A stretch of DNA of 64,000 bases from Clitoria ternatea (Eukaryota; Streptophyta; Magnoliopsida; Fabales; Fabaceae): NCBI GenBank assembly GCA_037962975.1, contig CM075670.1, positions 83,021,501 through 83,085,500 on the forward strand, given 5' to 3'. The position numbers were made by a program, and so were the translations under genes. This document shows positions 56,149 to 64,000 of the stretch, piece after piece. The notes beneath the pieces were generated by a model that was given only the letters and a program-made list of their open reading frames with translations, ran no database searches and was not told the DNA's origin. Each line of letters opens with the position of its first letter. Position 1 is the first letter of the stretch.

Positions 56149-57260
56149 ATAGCCATGAATAAGGCACTTACCCTACACCAAGTTGTTGATCCTTGCAACT
56201 TCAGAAGCATCAAAGGCAAATACTCGCCCGGCCATAACATTTTGAGCACCACTAGATTGAGCATCAGACCTCTCGAGTGTTGGCCTCCACGACCACCACC
56301 GCTTCTACCTCCCCTCTGAAGATTAGCACCACGAGTCCCAGAAGTATTGGCTCGGTTACCATGTCCACTCGATTGCTGCCTCTGTGGGCAATTAGGCCTA
56401 AGGTGTCCCGGTTGTCCACATTGGAAACACACAATTTGACTAGTCGGACAGTGTTTCGCAATGTGGCCTTCCTGGCCACAATTATAGCATGCACGGCTAC
56501 CCGACTGGCTACTAGAAGGGCCAGTAGAACCCCGACCAGAAGAGGAAGAAGACGTAGTGGAAGACTTATCGCCACGAAAGATCTGACCCATTTTCTTAAA
56601 GCTGAATCCTCTTGCCTTCAATGGTCTCTTATCTTTTGGTTGAAATGTTCTTTGTAATTGTACTTCCTCAGTTAGCCTAGCCTTATTCACCAAAGTAGGA
56701 TAATCTCGAATCTCCATAGGCACAATCACACTGCGGAGTTCAATTTGTAATCCGGCTTCATACTTAGCACATTTACTACCCTCGGTTCCTTCCAAGGAGA
56801 AAGGGTGATAGAAGTCACACAATTCATCAAACTTGGTAGTATACTCGGCCACTGACATTCTCCCTTATTCTAGCCTCAGAAACTCCATTTCTTTTCAGAT
56901 TTTGTAATTATCAGGAAAGTATTTGACGAGAAACCTTCTACGGAAATTCACCCACACCAGCGGTTCACTTGCTGTATTCATTTGCACCTTGGTCCTAGAC
57001 CACCACATCCTAGCCTCGTCCTTTAGCTGATAAGTTGCAAACTGCACTTTCTACTCCTCCGAGCACTCAAAATACTTAAAATCTTGTTCAATTTCCCGTA
57101 TCCAAACATGCGCTCCTTCATAGTCATGCCCTCCTTTATAAGCAGAGGGATTCCTTTTTAGGAATTTGTCAAGAGTGAGACCAGATTCGGTCCTACTCAT
57201 CAATTGAGAAAATTTCGAGAAGAAATCATCTCCTCCACTAGAACTAGTTCCCTCAGCCAT
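56142..57260 (-). pseudogene. D gag with two zinc knuckles, decayed
   Basis: The frame starts MAEGTSSSGGDDFFSKFSQL. The capsid-like gag domain follows (FLKRNPSAYKGGHDYEGAHVW, split here by a stop, then MSVAEYTTKFDELCDFYHPF). A basic/serine linker precedes two CCHC knuckles, CYNCGQEGHIAKHC and CFQCGQPGHLRPNC, and a Gly/Arg tail. Stops are TAG at 57051-57053, TGA near 56905 and TAA near 56866. A frameshift near 56280 separates gag from the protease frame, with a further TAG at 56173. Gag forms the particle and packages RNA. It lies about 250 bp from the primer-binding site. Confidence 0.92.
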
Positions 57261-57499
57261 AAAGTAATTCTATAATAAACAAACACATCACCATTAATAA
57301 CCAATGATTTACCAGGGAGTCAGATATTTACCTCATACACATATAAATACAACGCCGCCGGAGTGCCAAGGGAATGATGCCAAGCTATTTTGTTAATAAC
57401 ACAAACAACCACAAGCACAATGCAATAAAATGCAAAATAGTCCAGTATAGGACTCACAAATTATTGGGTTCACCCATGTACCCGGCTTTAGAAAAAACC

Positions 57500-57511
57500 G
57501 CTCTGATACCA
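57500..57511 (-). other. Primer-binding site, tRNA-Met type (D)
   Basis: The minus strand reads TGGTATCAGAGC, 2 nt from the LTR edge at 57514. This fixes D's orientation. Confidence 0.9.
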
Positions 57512-57513
57512 CA

Positions 57514-60147
57514 TCTGACGTCCTACGTCAATTTTACATTTATTTACATCCGTTTAATTATTTTGCATAATAAATTTTTCACATTTACTGATAGTTAATT
57601 AGATCCTAATGTAAAACCACCTTTATTTTTCTTAAGCACACTCAAAATAATAACTGATAGGAAATAAAACAAATAATAAAATTGAATTAATTAAATAAGC
57701 GACAGAAGAAAATGAAGTCAGGGGTCACTCGCTTGAGCGAGACCCTGATTCGCTTAAGCGAAACCAGTGAGGGTCGCTTAGGTGAGTCCTGACTCGCTTG
57801 AGTGAATTCTACATTTTAAACCTGAGCGAACTACGAGACATACAAGGGAAATTCATAAATTCAGTCTTTTACTCGGAAATGGTCCTCTCGGTTATATCTC
57901 ACTCGGGAACATCTTGACCTTCCTACACTCGGAAGGGTTCTCTCGGTCATGCCTCACTCGGAAACATCCTAACTACTCAGAAGTGGATCTCTCGGTCATG
58001 CCTCACTCGGAAACATTCTAACCTTCACTCAGAAAGAGTTCTCTCGGCCATGCCTCACTTGGAAACATTCTAACCTTCACTTAGAAAGAGTTCTCTCAGC
58101 CATGCCTCACTCGAAAACATTCTAACCTTCACTCAGAAAGAGTTCTCTCGGCCATGCCTCACTCGGAAACATTCTAACCTTCACTCAGAAAGAGTTCTCT
58201 CAGCGAGGCCTCACTCGGAAACATTCTAACCTTCATTCAGAAAAAGTTCTCTCCGCCATGCCTCACTCGGAAACATTCTAACCTTCACTCTGAAAGAGTT
58301 CTCTTGGCCATGCCTCACTCGGAAAGGGCGAGGGATACTCGCTTGAGCAAAATAGGCACAAAATCAATTCCCCCAGCCCTCGCTCGGACAAGACTGAATC
58401 CGCCAGGGCGAGATTCGTCCAGTAATCAATTATACTACAGCAGACAGACTTCATTCATGACCCACATTAATCAACATACCGATTCCAAATTAGTTCAACA
58501 CACAAGCAACATATTATAGCATCACATACATAGAAAACTCATTATACATTACATACATAATTCATTTACAAATTCCTCGGTTCCTTGGCATCAATCCTCC
58601 TCTTGGCGCACCTCTGGGGTTCCGACCTCTTCCCTATCACTGGTTACTAAATTAAAGAAAACCACAGCAAGGGTGAGTGTTTGACACCATAATTAATCTA
58701 GAACAGAAATTAAATAACAAGTACATGTGTATAAACTCCATCCGATTGCTTTATCCTCAAATTGTAAATCATATTTGGCAAATATAATTAAGTACATACA
58801 CATCATCACACAATACTAGTAATTCATCAATTATCACCACTGACTTTCACACAAAATCGACGCCTAGTATCCAGATACTAAAGGATCGGCCTTCAGCTGG
58901 GGGTCCTACTTGACACCCCGTGAACCCTGCTTGGTCCACTGAGTCCTGCTTGACTCTCCACCTCAACCACTGGATCTTACTTGACCACTGGGTAGCTCAA
59001 CTGGGCACAAAAACCACGGGAGCCAGAAACGATGGGCTATACATACCGTCGGCCGTCCCACACCACATAATCATACATGTATATATCACATTCCTCATAT
59101 CATATATCAAGTGGCCATCAATAACAAATCATACTCATCAACTAGGTGACTTACTTGTCAAGCCCGTCATCACAACGCCACTATACACATCGAATCATCA
59201 CAATGCAAAAACACTTTAATCTCATACTCATCATAAACCATACACAATTCACATTCATACATACATACATATGTAATTATCATCCAACAATCTTTCTTAC
59301 CGTTTTAATACTCAGCTCGGCGACCCGAACCCAAAATACGTACCTATTCTAATTAATTACAACCCAAACACCCCCTTACCTCGATTCCAAGCTTCAACGA
59401 TTTGTTCTTGATGCTGATTGCATCCTCTAAGTGCTGGGTTCAAGGTTCCACCTCCGAATTCAACACCCGCTTCGTCACTCGGTCCTCCGACGTTTGTTTT
59501 GCTACCTACGGAGGTCGGAATGCAAAACCCATAAACGTGATATTACCCTCATTGTTTTAAATACTGAGTTTTAAGCTTACACACACTAGAGGAGTGGAAA
59601 ATGGAACCTTACCCCGCCATGCATGACCATCGGTTTAAAGGAGAAAATGAAAGAGATGAGATAACTTAATTTAAAGGGTCCATTGTACTCACCTCGAAAA
59701 TTTCAAAGTTTTGACGCGGAATAGGCCTTCCCTTGGAGCATGCAGAGAAGAAGAAGAAGAAGAAGAAGAAGAAGAAGAAGAAGAAGAAGAAGAAGAAGAA
59801 GAAGAAGAAGAAGAAGAAGAAGAAGAAGAAGAAGAAGAAGAAGAAGAAGAAAAAGAAGGCTCGCGTGAAATGAAAGAGGAAGAAGATGGATTTTTATTAT
59901 TTAAGGCTCAGGAGCAACATAGTCATTTCCCCATTTCTTTTATAATTTCTTTGAAAGTTTTAATTAAACTTTTACCTCCTTCTAATTACACCTCATTTAA
60001 CCCTTTTGTACTTAGTCAATCAATTAAATTTATTTATTTCCACACTAGTTAATTATTTATAATTGCCTTTATATCAAATGAATCTCTAAAATAATTATTA
60101 ATATTTTCTACTACTCATAATTTTACTAAAATATTAGGGATGTTACA
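57514..60147 (-). mobile_element. Right (5') LTR of D
   Basis: The LTR begins TCTGACGTCC (TG changed to TC at the internal edge) and ends GGGATGTTACA, then ACAAA. Relative to the left LTR it has about one more 52-bp repeat unit, lost a short segment near 59697 and gained a long GAA run. It contains palindromes (57728-57815 and 58337-58412) and the CCTRCTTG hairpin block (58865-59005). Confidence 0.93.
59746..59850. repeat. (GAA)n microsatellite, about 35 units
   Basis: An uninterrupted GAA run lies in the right LTR of D. The left LTR has only an interrupted tract of about 44 bp at the same place. In element sense it is a CTT tract in the leader. It creates a spurious plus-strand poly-glutamate open frame. 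Confidence 0.95.
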
Positions 60148-60152
60148 ACAAA

Positions 60153-60432
60153 GGCATACTGGTCAAAACCTGTAACTATATCAGAAATGTTTGTGCTTGT
60201 CTTAGTTTTCCCTAAAATTTATAGAAAAGTAATGACATAGGAACTAAGGCATTCAATCATCAATTCACTTATAAATACCACTCATTTACTACACATTGAG
60301 GTATGTTCACTAATCCATCGCTTAAGCTTCAATATTAATTATCTAGTATTAACTTTACCGTCAAAGTGTCTTTGCAGGTGACATCTATTTTACCTCACAA
60401 CGTGAAATATCGATGGTTATTGAACGAGATCA
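60153..60432 (+). mobile_element. 5' LTR of Tat-like element, part 2
   Basis: This is the continuation of the LTR that begins at 45021. It contains a TATA box, a GTGTCTTTGCAGGTGACATC block typical of Tat/Ogre-type LTR 3' ends, and ends GAACGAGATCA. Confidence 0.65.
60269..60279 (+). promoter_or_regulatory. TATA box of the Tat-like LTR
   Basis: TTATAAATACC lies about 150 bp before the LTR end. The same box in reverse orientation occurs in the LTR copy at about 44075. Confidence 0.6.
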
Positions 60433-60615
60433 CACCAATATCTTAAGATCCCTATTGGACTCTAAGACATATGCCAGATCCCCATTGGACTGTTCTAAGA
60501 GATAAGAACCTACATATCGATACCTATGCTGGAAGTCTATCCCCATACTAGACAAATCATTAGCACGCCTGGTGGGATGTGCTAAAACTAAACCAACTTT
60601 TACAAAATTGTTGTC

Positions 60616-63600
60616 ATGGACACAAGTCAACATCAAAGCACTCCAGATGACAACGTGCAAGATGTGATGCACATGGACTCAAACCCATTGGGTTACAACT
60701 TGGGTTTTACGGAAACCTAGGGATCAATGGCCCAAAATTCTAGAAGGGCTGGAGATATGGTTTAACGTAACCCACAAGACGAAATTATTTGACAACTTTT
60801 AGTAGAGTTACAAAAATTAAGGTAGGGACAGAGTCATCCCATGGATAGCCAAATGGTTGTGCAACCAAGGACCTCTATTGTTAGGATTCACCTCTCTCTT
60901 TCTCATTATGATGTTTCAACATCGTATGAATATTCCATAATTCCAACATATGATTGAAATTAACATCTCATTGACTCAACACCTCATGGAGATCTTAATT
61001 CCCTAACATTTCTAAACTCTACAACCCTTATCCATCGGGACGTACACTAGTGAGGTTGGTCCAAGAAAACACCTGGATACTTACATGAATAAGTTATTGT
61101 TCCTAGGAGCAGAGATGATGTTAAATTCATAATGTTCCTTAGGGCATTGGTTGGGGAAGCTCTGAGTTAGTTAAAGGGCCTTCCCACAATTGATTTCTAG
61201 GACGATCTAGCAGGAGCCTTTGGAGATCACTTCGTCATAACAAGGGATGTACCAAGGACATCCTACACCTTGGCTCAGATCAAGCAAGGTGAGAAAAGAT
61301 CATAGAAGGATTTCTTCAAGAGATTCTACAATGAAGCACCAATGGTGTTGGGGGTTGATGGAACTTATTTAACTCTGATAGTTCAGAGTCTGACTTAGAA
61401 GGGGGTTGAATAAGTCACAGACTCTTTTTATGGAAAGAACCAAATTAAACACAGATAATCAGACTTATAAAACAGAAAAGAGAAAGCAACACAAGAGGTT
61501 TTATACTGGTTCACTTCCAACATAGAAGCTACGTCCAGTCCTTTCAAACTTGAAAGATTTCCACTATTGTAAAATCTCCTTTACAATAAAAGCACCAGAC
61601 TAGTGCACCAAATATTCTTGACTCCAGCCACTTCTGGCTTAACCCAAGTATGCTTTCAACAAGCCACTCCTGGCTCAATAATCCAAGTATTCTTTCAAAA
61701 GCCTCTTCAGGCCAACAATGTTTCCCACACAAAAACTAAGGCTGGTAACACACCAGACTTTACAGAATAAGTTTGAAAGAGTGAAAGAAAGTATCTCACA
61801 AAACTTAGTGTTTTAAGATATACAATGAAAGGAGTATACACTAAGTTGAAAAGACATAAGATCAAGGTCTGCTAGAGGTAGAACACACGAAGAAGATCTT
61901 TGTCTTTTGAGAGACTTAAAGACAAATTGCAAAGAAAGAGAAGGCAATGATCTTTTTACAAAATGACTCTTTATAAATTTGTTACTTGTCTTTATATTTT
62001 TCATCAATCTTCTGAAGAGTATTTATAGGAAGCAAATGGTAAATGTTGCTGTCTTTTGAATAAGATATAATCGTTGGAAATCCTGTGAAGGAGTTGTGAG
62101 CTTTAAGCTTTGAGAGGTATCAGACTTTTGTTGTTCCAGCAAAGTGTATAAAGAGTCTGATATTAGGGTTCTTCTGTTCTTGCATAAAAATAGTTTCTTA
62201 TGCAGCGTTGACAAATAAAGTTATTTTCTTGCTTTATTTGATTGGAACAGAGAAAAGAAGATAAAGCTGTAATTCTCTGAAACTGAACTGACACACATGC
62301 TGATTTGTACCAGCTTTTTGTATTTCTGCACAAAGTATTGTGTTGGGATCTTTGAGCACTAAGTTGGCCGCTCTGCTGATTTGTTTCTTGTTCTTTTTGA
62401 TGATAAGCATATTTGTCTTGATAAGTGCATGAGTTCCAAGGCATCATGAAAATAAATTTACGAATGTTGAGGATTGACATTCTTCTCTGTTTGATTAAGG
62501 ATGCCTAAAAGTATGACTCTTGATATTCATCAAAACACGAGACTGAGTGTGTATCATACTTTTTAAGGTCTAACAAAGTTAGATTAGACTTTTGTTGATA
62601 CAAACTCCTCTTATGTTTTGCAACCTGTGTAGTTCCTGAACTACTTAGACAAGCAGGTTAGATTACATGAGTGCAGGCTTCTTTTGACCAATCATTGATG
62701 TTTATTATTAGCAAATTCAAGGTTTGATAAAAGTACGTAACTTTGAGGTCTGATCAAGTAATGACTTATTGTTTCTTTCCAAATCAGACTTTTCTTCAAC
62801 AAACTTCATATCGCCATCAAAGCTCTACAATCGAAGTCGGGTTTTGGCTTGTCTTTGGAAAAAGGACTGACCCAAACTCTTGATGAATTTAGAAAAGAAG
62901 TCATAAAGTATATGGGACATGAGATTCATCTTGCTGCCACAGAACTAATAACACCTTTGACGTCTACACTGACTCTAAATAAGAAGCCTAAATAGGAAAA
63001 GATTCTTTGGAAGGATTAGGATAAAGATTTCACATCATGTCCCAAGGAAAAAAGTGTTCAATTTTGATCTCTATGCCCACTTAATGCTAGGACAAGCTAG
63101 ATTCTTAGGGAAGTTGGATTATCGGGTTTATCATATACGATATGAGGAAGCTAGTGCCAATCAAGAGACCTGGTAACCCTCACAAGTACTGTGAGTTCCA
63201 TGAGCAGTCCGGTCATGCAATTGATGAGTGTAGACAGCTCAAGGATGCTATTTAAGTCCTAATTATGGAAGAAAAGTTGAAGCAATACTTATTCAAAAAT
63301 ATGCTTGATGACGATCCTAATTAGAATGCAAAAAGGAAAAAGGATAAATCTCCTGATAGTGATGAGGGATGGGGTCCAAGAAAAACCGCAACGGTTAAAA
63401 AACCTAAGTCCAAGGTGGTAAAAGCCATTATAGAGAAGGAATTCCTAAATCCCCCTCAAAGCAAAAAATAGAAGTTATAAATATGATTGCTAGAAGATTT
63501 GTAGGGGGCAGGGTCTTTAGCATTGGCAGGAGGAATCATTTGAGGATGATTATATCAATTAAAGTCAAGCCTAACAATAAGCCATTCAGAATGGAGTCTG

Positions 63601-64000
63601 GACCACTCATTATATTTCTTAATGACAATTATGACCCTATCATTCCTGGTAACAATGATTTAGTTGCGATTGAGGCAGTTATGGCCAACAAAAGTATAGG
63701 AAGGTTGTTGATTAATCAAGGAAACTCTTATAATGTATTTTTTTCATGACTGTTTTAAGAAAATGGGCCTAACCAATATGAATTTTCAGCCTTACACACA
63801 TGAGTTAACAACATTCAATAGAGCCAAACAGCCCACCAAAGGGGTACCTTGACACAAGAATCATTTTAAATGTGATCTTGACACAAGAACGGTAAAGATG
63901 AGAGTTCTGGTGATTGATGCCAAGTCTCTATTCAACAAGATCCTAGGAAGACCAACATTGAATTCCATAAAAGCTATTGATTCTACCCCATATCTACTCA
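60616..64000 (+). pseudogene. Tat-like Ty3 gag-protease, decayed and split by a copia-like LTR
   Basis: Translation from MDTSQHQSTPDDNVQDVM continues through gag-type segments (FLRALVGEALS, GDHFVITRDVPRTSYTLAQI, KDFFKRFYNEAPMVLG) up to 61375. After the LTR insertion it resumes at 62807 with AIKALQSKSGFGLSLEKGL. A zinc-knuckle-like CEFHEQSGHAIDEC lies near 63190, and a protease segment follows at 63483-63749, where the active-site region reads RLLINQGNSYNVFF, with Asn at the place of the catalytic Asp. The last bases encode a NKILGRPTLNSI segment of the protease tail, cut by the window end. More than eight stops and several frameshifts are present. The lineage call (Tat/Ogre-like) rests on gag and protease style. 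Confidence 0.75.
61376..62801 (-). mobile_element. Ty1/copia-like solo LTR, copy 3 (1426 bp)
   Basis: The element runs from TGATAGTTCAGAG to TTCTTCAACA (TG...CA), flanked by AACTC (61371-61375) and AACTT (62802-62806), a duplication with one mismatch. It interrupts the Tat-like gag. It matches copies 1 and 2, including GGTTCACTTCCAAC near 61508 and a minus-strand TATA box (CTATAAATAC) near 62018. Confidence 0.8.

Larger units (their letters stand above)
45182..60147 (-). mobile_element. Ty3/gypsy chromovirus D with target duplication ACAAA, split by solo LTR C
   Basis: Two LTRs (45182-47744 and 57514-60147) enclose gag, protease, reverse transcriptase, RNase H and integrase in minus orientation, with a tRNA-Met primer-binding site at 57500. 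A perfect ACAAA duplication flanks it (45177-45181 and 60148-60152). Without the 5.07-kb solo LTR C inserted in integrase the element is about 9.9 kb. The chromodomain-like tail and motif style fit the Tekay lineage. Gag and integrase are broken but protease-RT-RNase H is open. It inserted in the LTR of a Tat-like element, which is therefore older. Confidence 0.95.

Noticed and set aside
59711..60052. Open frame with a long poly-glutamate run
   Set aside because: It is the GAA microsatellite in the right LTR of D read in frame; the left LTR lacks the equivalent protein.

Overview
This is nuclear DNA of a flowering plant, most likely a phaseoloid legume such as Vigna or Phaseolus. The genus is an inference from the retrotransposon style and AT-rich background. 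No species-specific marker is visible. About three quarters of the window is nested LTR retrotransposons, a composition typical of pericentromeric or repeat-rich legume DNA. Only two host genes look intact: a serine-rich/cysteine-rich protein gene (30137-31912, + strand, three coding exons) and a small potato-inhibitor-I type protease inhibitor (38708-39015, - strand, two exons). A fragment resembling the 3' end of a replication protein A-like gene lies at 24985-25537.

Layout. 1-5497: element A, a minus-strand Ty3-like element with a 3.7-kb LTR and a non-coding interior, inserted into a Ty1/copia-like LTR that continues to 6665. 7160-24975: element B, a 5'-truncated plus-strand Ty3 chromovirus (integrase remnant plus 3' LTR). 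Its roughly 4-kb LTR is split by a second copia-like LTR (9600-10916) and by a complete minus-strand Ty3 element, E2 (12251-23826, target duplication ATGAT). Each E2 LTR was in turn hit by a solo LTR (13152-13893 and 20778-21977). 24976-34350: AT-rich gene island. 34351-36799: solo LTR (duplication GTAAC). 38.7-39.1 kb: inhibitor gene. 39671-43315: hAT DNA transposon (8-bp duplication CGTTACGT) with a decayed transposase. 45182-60147: element D, a minus-strand Ty3 chromovirus (duplication ACAAA) sitting in the LTR of a Tat-like element. D's integrase is split by a 5.07-kb solo LTR, C (duplication TTCTT), of the same family as B's LTR. 60153-64000: remainder of the Tat-like LTR and its decayed gag-protease, itself split by a third copia-like LTR (61376-62801).

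The most unusual signal is not a gene. Nearly every LTR family here carries arrays of short palindromes or mini-hairpins. In several families the arms differ from unit to unit but stay self-complementary, while the 2-8 nt loop is constant (CYC or CCA in A and E2; CCTRCTTG in D and its solo relative). The A, B, C and D families also share a hyphenated palindrome CTCGCT-NN-AGCGAG, whose central dinucleotide tends to follow element orientation. The copia-type solo LTR has 16 AATCGATT-type sites spaced by about 2, 3, 4 or 5 helical turns. I know of no function for these arrays. They are the best candidate in the window for something undescribed.

All boundaries were read by eye from termini, target duplications, primer-binding sites and protein motifs. 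Family and lineage names (Tekay-like, Tat-like, copia-like) are recognition-level calls without a database search.
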